Assembly (NCBI GenBank): GCA_023424015.1
Contig: JAFAEM010000002.1
Coordinates: 18,295 to 82,294 of the forward strand
DNA from: Bacteroidota bacterium
Lineage (GTDB): Bacteria; Bacteroidota; Bacteroidia; Chitinophagales; Chitinophagaceae
Reading direction: 5' to 3'
Length of the DNA stretch: 64,000 nucleotides
In this document: positions 45,201-51,975 of the stretch, one piece after another
Layout: every line of letters begins with the position of its first letter
Position numbering within the stretch: the first letter of the stretch is position 1
Translations under genes and position numbers: made by a program
The notes under the pieces: model-generated
Database searches by the model: none
What the model was told of the DNA's origin: nothing
Seen by the model: the letters and a program-made list of their open reading frames with translations, nothing else

Positions 45201-45441
45201 AATCGATGATATCGACATCGTGCTTATGGATATCATGATGCCGGAAATGGACGGATACGAAACAACGCAGAAGATCCGACGTGAACATAAGAACACTTCG
45301 CTTCCTATTATTGCGGTAACTGCCAAAGCAATGAAGGGTGACCGGGAAAAATGTATTGAAGCAGGCGCTTCTGATTATATAACCAAACCCGTAAAAGTTG
45401 ACCAGTTGCTATCGCTTATGAGAGTATGGTTGTATAAATAA
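39298..45441 (+). CDS. Giant poly-HAMP hybrid histidine kinase (HAMP x10 units, GAF, HisKA, HATPase, three receivers)
   Basis: A 2047-residue soluble hybrid kinase. After a basic low-complexity start and two diverged HAMP-like segments (about 50-197), ten tandem 92-residue units occupy residues 198-1117; each has a divergent HAMP (FSxEVTRVAREVGTEGKLGG) and a canonical HAMP (NIAEVTTAVAKGDLSRKI), as in fungal Nik1/Os-1 group III kinases. A GAF domain (about 1135-1290), a coiled coil (1295-1350), HisKA with H1363 (MSHELRTPLNS), the ATPase domain (to about 1600) and receivers with D1708, D1831 and D1978 follow. No transmembrane helix or DNA-binding domain. It ends 6 bases before the next receiver-kinase gene. 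The family suggests osmotic or envelope sensing; the signal is unknown. Confidence 0.95.
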   Translation: MKKKSNSTTRATGTAEMPAPKKSAAKKNGKTNGKPHTGENISLVNSSTDFTDHLDSRELLKVLTEVRSGNFSVRMPIDKIGVSGKICDVFNEIISLNENLVEELNQARNTIGRKGHLNHRVSLPRHAKGSWSSSVEAINSLISDLVHPTIEIAHVISSVAKGNLSQEMPLRIGDHVLQGEFAKIAAEVNDMVKQLNLFSMEVTRVAREVGSEGKLGGQAKVKGVAGVWKDLTDSVNQMAGNLTAQVRNIAEVTTAVAKGDLRKKITVDVQGEILELKDTINTMVDQLNSFSSEVTRVAREVGTDGKLGGQAEVQGVAGTWKDLTDSVNQMASNLTGQVRNIAEVTTAVARGDLSRKITVDVKGEILELKNTINTMVDQLNSFSVEVTRVAREVGSEGKLGGQATVKGIGGVWKDLTDSVNQMAGNLTAQVRNIAEVTTAVAKGDLSRKITVDVKGEILELKDTINTMVDQLNSFASEVTRVALEVGTEGKLGGQAKVQDVGGTWKDLTESVNQMASNLTAQVRNIADVTTAVATGDLSKKITVNVAGEILELKNTINTMVDQLNSFASEVTRVALEVGTEGKLGGQAKVQGVGGTWKDLTDSVNQMGSNLTAQVRNIAEVTTAVAKGDLSRKITVDVKGEILELKNTINTMVDQLNSFGSEVFRVAREVGSEGKLGGQADVPGVEGLWKDLTDSVNKMASNLTSQVRNIAEVTTAVANGDLSRKIEVDVKGEILELKNTINTMVEQLRAFASEVTRVAREVGTEGKLGGQANVPGVAGTWKDLTDSVNQMAGNLTAQVRNIADVAIAVANGDMSRKITVDVRGEILQLKETLNTMVDQLRAFASEVTRVAREVGTDGKLGGQAFVPGVAGTWKDLTDSVNQMTGNLTGQVRNIAEVTKAVASGDLTKKVTIDVQGEIFELKNTINTMVDQLNSFAYEVTRVAREVGTDGKLGGQAEVQGVAGTWKDLTDSVNMMASNLTNQVRGIAKVVTAVATGNLKQKLSIVSRGEVAQLIDTINEMIDTLALFADQVTNVAREVGVEGRLGGQASVPGASGIWKNLTENVNQLAENLTTQVRAISEVASAVTKGDLTQRIRVEAQGEVEALKDTINQMIANLKQTTQKNQEQDWLKSNLAKFTQMLQGQKDLNTVTRRILSELAQVVNAQKGMFYILEQDDVSKEPKLKLFAAYAYGDEVKASKEFSLGEGLVGQCALEKQRILLTNVPKNYLKIGSGLGKSTPVNLVVLPVLFEKEIKAVIELASFETFTDIHLDVLSQLTESIGIVLNTIEANTRTESLLVQSQSLADELRRTNEELQDKAHLLVKQKEEVEAKNKEVEEARLSLEEKAEQLQLTSKYKSEFLANMSHELRTPLNSLLILAQQLYENHDGNLNDKQVSYAKTIHSCGDDLIQLINDILDLSKIESGYISTDFINLPFSEITTFVETTFKHISENRNLRFKIELDDQLPASLETDAQRLNQILKNLLSNAFKFTEKGEVVFRIYEAENGWRQTSSLDNAKKVVAFEIKDTGIGISKEKQNIVFEAFQQAEGSTSRKYGGTGLGLSISRGLADLLGGTIELQSEVGQGSVFTLYLPIDYNPVLVKKEKQSSLKISEYKLSEGIEEAEIIQSVPTIKKSETKDLDALNEIINEMGDDRNNIVTGDKVVLVIEDDPRFGKIMIEKAHELDLRVVVATSFGSVFELVNKYCPIAITLDVKLPDASGWRILDLFKNDINFRHIPVHLISGEENRLLAMHRGARSFNLKPLSTDALDVLFNDIVSFSDIRQKQLLIIEDNEFDSSHVSRILENGDLIGIDVANTGHSALQMIREKEYDCVIVDYMLPDIGGLELVSQISTNSKKQMIPILVYSARDFSPKERTQLKQFANRILLKDVSSLDLLLEETVMMLHIDHKDLLPEKRRLIENLRSKNDVLTNKKVLVVDDDVRNLFALTTAFERYKIQTVTAESGHEAMSILEEIDDIDIVLMDIMMPEMDGYETTQKIRREHKNTSLPIIAVTAKAMKGDREKCIEAGASDYITKPVKVDQLLSLMRVWLYK
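39889..42648 (+). repeat. Ten in-frame 276-bp repeats encoding dual-HAMP units
   Basis: Units of exactly 276 bp with no insertions or deletions. Units 2-5 are most alike at both DNA and protein level, units 9 and 10 most diverged (KLSIVSRGEVAQL; RIRVEAQGEVEAL). Such long in-frame identity invites unit gain and loss by recombination. Confidence 0.93.
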
Positions 45442-45447
45442 GCTCCT

Positions 45448-46740
45448 ATGGATACCGCTGCGATACATCGTTCACTAGCGAAAACGGATATCAAGATACT
45501 GGTCATCGATGACCGGGAAGATAACCTGTTTTCGATCGAAGCCGTTCTGGAGAAAGATAATTACACTATCGTAAAAGCCAATTCCGGCAGGGCGGCCTTA
45601 AAAATCCTGTTGCAGCAGCACGATTTTTCCCTGATCCTGATGGATGTGCAAATGCCCGACCTTAACGGTTTTGAAACCGCGGCGATCATTTATGAAAGGG
45701 AGAAGCTGAAGAGTATCCCCATCATCTTTATTACAGCGCATAATTACGACGAGGATATCATTTTCAAGGGTTACCGTACCGGTGGTGTGGATTATATTTA
45801 TAAGCCCATCAATCCCGATTTGCTAAGGGTAAAAGTAGGCGTGTTTGTAGAGTTGTACCGGAAAAACCAACAGTTGATGCAACATGAAAAGAAGTTGTTG
45901 GCAGCCAACCGTTCCCTGCAAAAAGAGATTGAAGAAAGAAAAGCTTCTGAAGAAAAGATAAAGCTCCTCAATGCGCAGCTTGTAGAGAACAATGCTCACC
46001 TGAAAGCGATCAATGAGGAGCTGGACCAATTTGCCTATGTAGCCTCACACGATCTGCAGGAGCCATTACGTAAGATCCAGGTATTCAGCGATAAGATATT
46101 GATGAGGAATAATCGTGATGATGAGACCACGAAGTATTTCCAAAAGATCATCGGGGCATCGAAGCGTATGCAATCCCTGATCAACGACCTGCTAAGCTTT
46201 TCGAGGCATTCGATGGGCTCCTCCGATTTCAGGAAAACTGACCTCACCCGCCTGTTGATGGAGGTTAAAGGGGAGATGGAGATTGAGATCGAGAAAACAA
46301 AAGCGATTATTCATATTTCTACACTCCCGGTTATATGGGCCATCCCCGGACTGGTGCAGCAACTGTTCTATAACCTGTTGGGCAATGCTATTAAATTCCG
46401 GAAAAAGGATACACCTCCTGAGATCCGGATTTCCGCTTTAAAAATGAAGGCTGAAGAATTAAAGCAACACGTGGAAAATCCCGTGGCTTCGTTTTATTGG
46501 GTGATTTCAGTAGAAGATAATGGTATTGGCTTCGATGAAAACTACGCCAGGGAAATATTTGTTGTGTTTAAACGCCTGCACAGTTATCATGAATTTGAAG
46601 GCTCGGGGGTTGGACTGTCTATATGTAAAAAGATCGCTGAAAAGCATAACGGTTTTATTTTCGCTACGAGTGTGCCTGGAAAAGGTTCCGCTTTTATGGT
46701 ATGCTTCCCCGACAAGGAATTAAATCATACATCTTTCTAG
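45448..46740 (+). CDS. Receiver-histidine kinase
   Basis: A 430-residue soluble protein: receiver at 14-130 with D66 (LILMDVQMPD), a coiled coil at about 135-195 (HEKKLLAANRSLQKEIEERKA), HisKA with H201 in YVASHDLQEPLRKIQ, and a HATPase domain (about 310-425) with NLLGNAIKFRKKD, EDNGIGFDENYAREIF and GSGVGLSICKKI. It lies 6 bases after the poly-HAMP kinase and is surely co-transcribed. The receiver at its N terminus could take phosphate or regulate its own kinase. The stop codon TAG is itself part of repeat block C. Confidence 0.93.
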   Translation: MDTAAIHRSLAKTDIKILVIDDREDNLFSIEAVLEKDNYTIVKANSGRAALKILLQQHDFSLILMDVQMPDLNGFETAAIIYEREKLKSIPIIFITAHNYDEDIIFKGYRTGGVDYIYKPINPDLLRVKVGVFVELYRKNQQLMQHEKKLLAANRSLQKEIEERKASEEKIKLLNAQLVENNAHLKAINEELDQFAYVASHDLQEPLRKIQVFSDKILMRNNRDDETTKYFQKIIGASKRMQSLINDLLSFSRHSMGSSDFRKTDLTRLLMEVKGEMEIEIEKTKAIIHISTLPVIWAIPGLVQQLFYNLLGNAIKFRKKDTPPEIRISALKMKAEELKQHVENPVASFYWVISVEDNGIGFDENYAREIFVVFKRLHSYHEFEGSGVGLSICKKIAEKHNGFIFATSVPGKGSAFMVCFPDKELNHTSF

Positions 46741-46860
46741 TGTTAAGTCAACCATATTTTGACGGGTTCTCTTATTTTAGCTGCGAGCTATGAGGCACAA
46801 GGCTTCAAATTTCGTGGTCAAACGATCGGTCTCGAAGCTCGTAGCTCACTGCTCATAGCT
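46738..46860 (+). repeat. Stop-proximal repeat array C
   Basis: The homologous block starts at TAGTGTTAAG, whose TAG is the stop codon of the receiver-kinase gene, and runs through CATATTTTGACGGGTTCTC, GCTGCGAGCTATGAGGCAC and CAAACGATCGGTCTCG to AGCTCGTAGCTC. It aligns base for base with the minus strand of array B apart from B's expanded units. Confidence 0.85.
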
Positions 46861-46904
46861 TTGAAGTAGTATTTTAACCTTGAGACGACACTAGTGTCCC
46901 TGGT

Positions 46905-47309
46905 CTATCTCTTTTCATCGTTTGTATAATTGCTCAGCAGGAAAACGGCATCAGAGATCGCCGTCACCGAGTGGGGCACCCCAGGGTGAAAGCTGATCAT
47001 CTGGCCCGCCTGCATATTGATATCGCCACCCGGGGTTTTGATCCGGGCATCTCCTTTCATTAACTGAATCGTCAACAAACCATCAACAGTGTTTTCTGAA
47101 ATTTCCGCTCCTGCCTGCAGTGCAGTGACCACGATCGTCAACTGATCTGATTTGAAAACGGTGATCCCGTTGCGGTCATTTTTCTCCCAGGCTTTTTCCT
47201 GTTTTACCTGTTCGATAAAAGAAGGGGTGTCGATAAACAGGTATGGCGCATTGAGTACCCGGTCCCCCTCAGGCCGGTTGAGCGTAGCTTCATTTCTTCT
47301 TATTTCCAT
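46905..47309 (-). CDS. Small cupin-domain protein
   Basis: A 134-residue single-domain cupin. The beta-barrel core is visible from about residue 50: ITVFKSDQLTIVVTALQAGAEISENT, VDGLLTIQLMKGDARI, then MQAGQMISFHPGVPHSVTAISDAVFLL. Only part of the usual metal-binding set is present (the HPGVPH histidines), so metal binding is uncertain. The ATG at 47309 is chosen because the 29 codons upstream that remain open look non-coding. It is convergent with the phosphorelay operon, across repeat array C. Confidence 0.8.
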   Translation of the reverse strand: MEIRRNEATLNRPEGDRVLNAPYLFIDTPSFIEQVKQEKAWEKNDRNGITVFKSDQLTIVVTALQAGAEISENTVDGLLTIQLMKGDARIKTPGGDINMQAGQMISFHPGVPHSVTAISDAVFLLSNYTNDEKR

Positions 47310-47850
47310 GTCTGTGTTTTTAAATGCTTGCGGCAACGGTTTTATATTGCATGTGCCGGCTAATCGCTTTAAGACAAACAACATGCCCATAGCCACCGGA
47401 TGGAAATACCCTTAGAAAAAAGGTCTATTCATCATTGTTGCGCATTTAACTGATCATAGGTACGCTGACCGATGAATAGTATTCCCCACTATTACTGCCT
47501 GCTTATGGTAAGTGTGTAAAATTATACTCACACTTATGGCATTTCCCGTTTAGCAAAATCTGGTACTGGTTTTGCCTCCATTCGAGTAGATTTTCATAGG
47601 ATATTGGATTTTAAAAACCGGGGGAGGATTTCTATCCACCCCTCTTTTTTTTGTACATACACCAAACTTAGTTCCCCCTATCAATGACATAATTGCCTGA
47701 TTCTAAACTGCAATTGTTTCAACCTGATACATATTCTTCAGCATTGGTTTTCATATCAGCTTATTTCAAATGTTAAAGGAATTACATTTTAGTCAGTAAT
47801 TAGCGCTTTAATTAAGCATCGAAAAGGATTTTGTTTCAACTTTGCAGCCT
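47310..47850. other. Divergent intergenic region with candidate structured RNA
   Basis: A 541-base region without a supported gene. It includes TAAGTGTG/CACACTTA (47509-47536), GCAAAA/TTTTGC (47553-47575) and a terminator-like G-rich stem at 47618-47653 followed by eight T residues. The last 190 bases are AT-rich and should contain the promoter of the L,D-transpeptidase gene. Confidence 0.45.
47500..47655 (+). ncRNA. Candidate small RNA ending in a terminator-like hairpin
   Basis: Three successive stems end with GGGGGAGGA/TCCACCCCTC (47620-47644) and an uninterrupted T8 tract. There is no upstream plus-strand gene in the preceding 750 bases whose transcript this would end, so an independent RNA is possible. 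No known RNA family recognised. Confidence 0.3.
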
Positions 47851-48609
47851 ATGAAAACTCCATTGAAAAACCTTTTTCTGATAGCAGCTCCCCTGTTCGC
47901 CGGTGTGGTTTGTATGGGTTTCGGATTTGCGACATCCCCCCTGATCAAAGGAAACACGGTGGCATCTGTAATTAATGCCGAAGTTGATCCCGGTCGCTCC
48001 CTGAACGCCGCGGCCGTTTACGACAGTCTCGAACTTGATATGGCAGGTTTGAAGCGGGAGGCATTTGACCTCGCGGTAAAAGGCTGGGAAAAATTGAAAA
48101 ATGAGGGAAAACTTCGCAACGAGTCGGTATTAGCCATTGTCGATTTCAGCCAGTCGAGTAACAGGAAACGATTATATGTGCTCGACATGGAAAATTATAA
48201 AATGCTGTTCAATACGCTTGTCGCGCATGGCCGCAACTCTGGTCGGGAATGGGCAACACGTTTCTCCAATAAAGTTTCATCTTATCAAAGTAGTCCCGGG
48301 TTTTACGTGACCGGTCAGACCTATCAGGGCAGCAACGGTTATTCTCTTCGGCTGGCGGGTATGGAAAAAGGGATTAACGATAAAGCCATGAAAAGGGCGA
48401 TCGTAATGCACGGCGCGCCTTATGTCAGTGAATCGTTTGTCAACTCACAGGGGTATATTGGCCGCAGCCAGGGTTGTCCCGCAGTACCAGCCCGGGAAGC
48501 AAAAAGCATCATCAATACCTTAAAGGATGGTAGCTGTCTCTATATTCATGTGCCGGGTAAGACTTACATTTCCAGGTCAGTTTTACTCCGTGACAGTTCC
48601 ATGATTTGA
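47851..48609 (+). CDS. Murein L,D-transpeptidase catalytic domain (YkuD_2) family protein
   Basis: A 252-residue exported protein. ATG at 47851 is chosen over the in-frame TTG at 47842 and starts a signal peptide (NLFLIAAPLFAGVVCMGFGFA). The catalytic region contains VMHGAPYVSESFVNSQGYIGRSQGCPAVP, the H...S.GCPAV pattern of L,D-transpeptidases in which the cysteine attacks peptidoglycan stem peptides. A helical N-terminal part (about 40-90) precedes it. Likely cross-links or trims peptidoglycan, or attaches proteins to it, in the periplasm. Apparently monocistronic. Confidence 0.9.
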   Translation: MKTPLKNLFLIAAPLFAGVVCMGFGFATSPLIKGNTVASVINAEVDPGRSLNAAAVYDSLELDMAGLKREAFDLAVKGWEKLKNEGKLRNESVLAIVDFSQSSNRKRLYVLDMENYKMLFNTLVAHGRNSGREWATRFSNKVSSYQSSPGFYVTGQTYQGSNGYSLRLAGMEKGINDKAMKRAIVMHGAPYVSESFVNSQGYIGRSQGCPAVPAREAKSIINTLKDGSCLYIHVPGKTYISRSVLLRDSSMI

Positions 48610-48770
48610 TCCCATTGTATTATTTGTGCCGGGTAAAAGCGAATTCCATGTATTTTCTCGCTGTCTGAAATTTGTCTGCACCGTTTGATTCCGGGCGGCG
48701 TTTCATCTTTATTGACCCGGCAGGGCGGTGATTTTATATTATCCTTAATTTAGCCGCACATTTATCCATT

Positions 48771-49745
48771 ATGCCAAGCAATGCGAACAGACAGTTTTTA
48801 GATTTTGAGAAACCTGTGAAAGACCTCATCGAAGAGATCGAGATCGCGAAACATCGCCAGGAAAAGAACAAGATCGATATGAGTGATGTGATCCAGCGCC
48901 TGGATCAGAACATCCTGGAAAAGCGGAAGGCCATCACAGAAAGTCTTACCAGCTGGCAGAGAGTACAGCTTAGCCGCCACCCCGATCGCCCATATACAAT
49001 GAAGTATATCGAAAAGATGACAGAGAATTTTGTCGAGCTTTTCGGCGACCGCAACGTAAAGGATGACAAAGCGATGGTGGGTGGTTTTGCGACCCTGAAT
49101 GGTGAAACGGTGATGATGATCGGCCAGCAAAAAGGCATCAATACCAAGATGAGGCAAATGAGGAATTTTGGTATGCCCAACCCGGAAGGATATCGTAAAG
49201 CGCTTCGTTTGATGAAGCTGGCGGAGAAATTCAATAAACCTGTTATTACCCTGATCGATACGCCCGGTGCATTTCCCGGACTGGAAGCTGAGGAGAGAGG
49301 TCAGGGCGAGGCAATAGCCCGCAATATTTACGAGATGATCAGGCTCAGGGTACCTGTTGTATGTGTTATCATCGGCGAAGGAGCCAGCGGTGGTGCCCTC
49401 GGTATCGGAGTTGGCGACCGGGTTTATATGATGGAAAATACCTGGTACACGGTGATCAGTCCTGAAAGTTGTTCTTCAATACTCTGGCGCAGCTGGGAAA
49501 ACAAGGAGGTGGCTGCAGAGCAACTTCGGCTTACTGCTGATAAGATGCTTGGCTTTGGACTTATTGATGGCATCATACCGGAGCCGGTCGGTGGCGCTCA
49601 CTGGGATTACGACCAGGCGGCCGGCATCCTGCGCGATCACCTGGTGTCGGTGATACAACAACTTAAACAATACTCTCCTGAAGAACGCGTCAATATGCGC
49701 ATCGAGAAGTTTAGCAAAATGGGGTTCTGGGACGAACTGGGTTAG
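48771..49745 (+). CDS. accA: Acetyl-CoA carboxylase carboxyltransferase, alpha subunit
   Basis: A 324-residue protein, family length about 319. It forms the carboxyltransferase with AccD, moving carboxyl from biotin to acetyl-CoA in fatty-acid synthesis. Signatures: DFEKPVKDLIEEIE at the start, the crotonase-like core TLIDTPGAFPGLEAEERGQGEAIA, and the oxyanion-hole glycines in GEGASGGALGIGVGDRVYMMENTWYTVISPE. accD is not in the window. It lies 57 bases before dapA in the same direction. Confidence 0.96.
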   Translation: MPSNANRQFLDFEKPVKDLIEEIEIAKHRQEKNKIDMSDVIQRLDQNILEKRKAITESLTSWQRVQLSRHPDRPYTMKYIEKMTENFVELFGDRNVKDDKAMVGGFATLNGETVMMIGQQKGINTKMRQMRNFGMPNPEGYRKALRLMKLAEKFNKPVITLIDTPGAFPGLEAEERGQGEAIARNIYEMIRLRVPVVCVIIGEGASGGALGIGVGDRVYMMENTWYTVISPESCSSILWRSWENKEVAAEQLRLTADKMLGFGLIDGIIPEPVGGAHWDYDQAAGILRDHLVSVIQQLKQYSPEERVNMRIEKFSKMGFWDELG

Positions 49746-49802
49746 TGAGAGGTTTGCAGTTGAAAATCGACGGTGTTAAATCATTTCTACAAATATTCTT
49801 AA

Positions 49803-50693
49803 ATGTCACTGAGGAAAAAATTCAAAGGAACTGGGATTGCTATTGTCACACCTTTTCATGCCGATGGAAGTATTGACTGGGATAGTTTTAAAAAGCTTAT
49901 CCAGTTCTGGATAGAAGGACAGGTGGAATATCTCGTCGTATTGGGCACAACAGGTGAAAGCGCCACCGTGAACGGAAAAGATAAACAGGATGTTTTCACC
50001 TTCGTCGCCAATGAGGTGGCTGGTCGCCTTCCCCTGGTTGCGGGAATAGGCGGCTATGATACAGAAGAAGTGCTGGAGGGGTTCAGGACCTTTGACCTTT
50101 CAGGATATGACGCGATTCTTTCGGTTTCGCCCTATTATAACAGGCCCAACCAGGAAGGGCTTTTCCAGCATTATAAAAGGATTGATGAGGCTTCACCGCT
50201 GCCAGTGATGATGTATAATGTACCGACACGTACTGGTCAAAATATGACCGCGGAAACCCAGCTTCGCATAGCACGGGAATGTAAAAAGATTTTTGCCACC
50301 AAAGAGGCAAGTGGCAATTTTGACCAGGTGATGCAGATCATCAAAAACAAGCCGGATGATTTCATGGTGATTAGTGGTGACGACGCGATTACCCTGCCGA
50401 TGATCGCCCTGGGTGCAGAAGGTGTCACTTCAGTAGTTGCGAATGCTTATCCCAAAGGCTTTGCCCTGATGACGCGTTTTTGCCTGGAAGGTAATTTCAA
50501 AGAAGCTGCCCGAATTCATTACCGTTATACAGATATTATCAATTCCCTTTTTGCCGAAGGCAGTCCCAGTGGCGTAAAGGTTTATTTATCGGAGATGGGT
50601 CTTTGCCAGAATACATTCCGCCAGCCGGTCTGGCCGGTTAGCCCTGCATTGCACGCAAAGATCAGGGAATTGATGAAGGATAAGGATCTGTGA
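49803..50693 (+). CDS. dapA: 4-hydroxy-tetrahydrodipicolinate synthase
   Basis: A 296-residue TIM-barrel lyase condensing pyruvate with aspartate semialdehyde for lysine and diaminopimelate synthesis. The pyruvate-binding VVLGTTGESATV motif, catalytic tyrosine in MMYNVPTRTGQN and Schiff-base lysine in IFATKEASGNFDQ are all present, as is VISGDDAITLPMIALGAEGVTSV. Cytoplasmic. It follows accA by 57 bases and precedes the esterase gene by 37. Confidence 0.96.
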   Translation: MSLRKKFKGTGIAIVTPFHADGSIDWDSFKKLIQFWIEGQVEYLVVLGTTGESATVNGKDKQDVFTFVANEVAGRLPLVAGIGGYDTEEVLEGFRTFDLSGYDAILSVSPYYNRPNQEGLFQHYKRIDEASPLPVMMYNVPTRTGQNMTAETQLRIARECKKIFATKEASGNFDQVMQIIKNKPDDFMVISGDDAITLPMIALGAEGVTSVVANAYPKGFALMTRFCLEGNFKEAARIHYRYTDIINSLFAEGSPSGVKVYLSEMGLCQNTFRQPVWPVSPALHAKIRELMKDKDL

Positions 50694-50730
50694 TTATAGC
50701 AGACCAAAGCAACATTAAAGCAACACCCGA

Positions 50731-51891
50731 ATGCAAAAACTTCGGCTTACCATCCTGTTTTCCTTCTGCATACTTACGGCTATGGCCCAGCACAAGACGA
50801 CCCTGCGTATTAAAAGCCTGCCGGCATTTCATCCTTCAGGAAGTAATATTTACTTAGCGGGATCTTTTAACGGTTGGAATCCGCAGGATAAGAATTTTAT
50901 GTTCCACCGGGATTCAGCCGGCACTTATTTCATAGAACTTCAACTCCCAGGTGGTTCCTATGAATATAAGCTTACCCGCGGCGGATGGGACAAGGCCGAG
51001 ACTAAAAAAGATGGTGCTTCAATTGCAAATCGGGTGTTGAAGGTTGAACAAAACAAGGATGTTGAACTGGCTGTTGAAGAGTGGTCCGATCGTTTTCCTG
51101 CCGCGCCGCCAAAAAGCACGGCGAGCCGGAATGTCAAAGTGATAGACACTGCATTTCTGATACCTTCTTTACAAAGAACCCGGAGAGTCTGGATCTATTT
51201 ACCTGCTTGCTATGATTCCTGCAACAGGCGTTTCCCGGTACTTTATATGCATGATGGCCAAAACCTTTTTGACAATGCAACATCTTATAGCGGTGAATGG
51301 GGTATCGATGAATATCTCGATTCGCTGGGTAGTCATGACAATCATTGTATCGTTGTGGCAGTGGACCATGGTGGGAATAAGCGGTTGAATGAATATTGTC
51401 CCTATGATTTTGAGCTGAAAGGCATCGGGGCGATGAGCCAGTCCAACAAAGGCGAAGGAAAGGAGTATGTAGATTTTCTCGTTAAGACCCTGAAGCCATA
51501 TATCGATAAAAACTATCGAACCGCGAAAAGCAAAGATAATACTGCCATTGCCGGCAGTTCCATGGGTGGATTGATTTCACTGTATGCCGTTTTGAAATAC
51601 CCCAAGGTATTTGGAGCTGCAGGCATTTTCTCCCCAGCTTTCTGGGTGGCACCGGCTATATTCGACGATATCAAATTGTCTGGAAAAAAGGTCAGATCGA
51701 AAATCTATTTCTATGCCGGCAAGCTGGAAGGTGAAACCATGGTGCCCAATATGTTGAAAGCCTATGAGCAGATGAGCAAAATGTCGCGGGCAAAAATGCA
51801 GGCCGTGATCCGTGACAACGGTCAGCACAATGAACCCACCTGGCGCCGCGAATTTCCCCTGTTTTATCAATGGATCAACCGATCAGAATAA
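50731..51891 (+). CDS. Exported esterase with N-terminal glycogen-binding-like domain
   Basis: A 386-residue secreted protein with signal peptide (LRLTILFSFCILTAMAQ). Residues 25-110 form an early-set/CBM48-like domain (NIYLAGSFNGWNPQDKNF ... GGSYEYKLTRGGWDKAE). Residues 130-386 are an esterase-D/putative esterase alpha/beta hydrolase: FPVLYMHDGQNLFD, nucleophile elbow AGSSMGGLISLYA, and a C-terminal histidine in DNGQHNEPTWR. The architecture is known from Bacteroidota feruloyl or siderophore-type esterases; the substrate is not assigned. A YATCCAR heptamer array starts 10 bases after the stop. Confidence 0.88.
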   Translation: MQKLRLTILFSFCILTAMAQHKTTLRIKSLPAFHPSGSNIYLAGSFNGWNPQDKNFMFHRDSAGTYFIELQLPGGSYEYKLTRGGWDKAETKKDGASIANRVLKVEQNKDVELAVEEWSDRFPAAPPKSTASRNVKVIDTAFLIPSLQRTRRVWIYLPACYDSCNRRFPVLYMHDGQNLFDNATSYSGEWGIDEYLDSLGSHDNHCIVVAVDHGGNKRLNEYCPYDFELKGIGAMSQSNKGEGKEYVDFLVKTLKPYIDKNYRTAKSKDNTAIAGSSMGGLISLYAVLKYPKVFGAAGIFSPAFWVAPAIFDDIKLSGKKVRSKIYFYAGKLEGETMVPNMLKAYEQMSKMSRAKMQAVIRDNGQHNEPTWRREFPLFYQWINRSE

Positions 51892-51901
51892 GATAACCCA
51901 A

Positions 51902-51975
51902 TATCCAGCATCCAATATCCAGCATCCAGTATCCAGCATCCAGTATCCAGTATCCAGCATCCAGCATCCAGCATC
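51902..51975 (+). repeat. Stop-proximal heptamer array D (YATCCAR)
   Basis: Ten successive heptamers of TATCCAG, CATCCAG and one CATCCAA, ending in CATC. It fills the gap between the stop codons of the esterase gene (51891) and the convergent ribonuclease Z gene (51974). Not self-complementary, so not a hairpin terminator. Confidence 0.9.
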
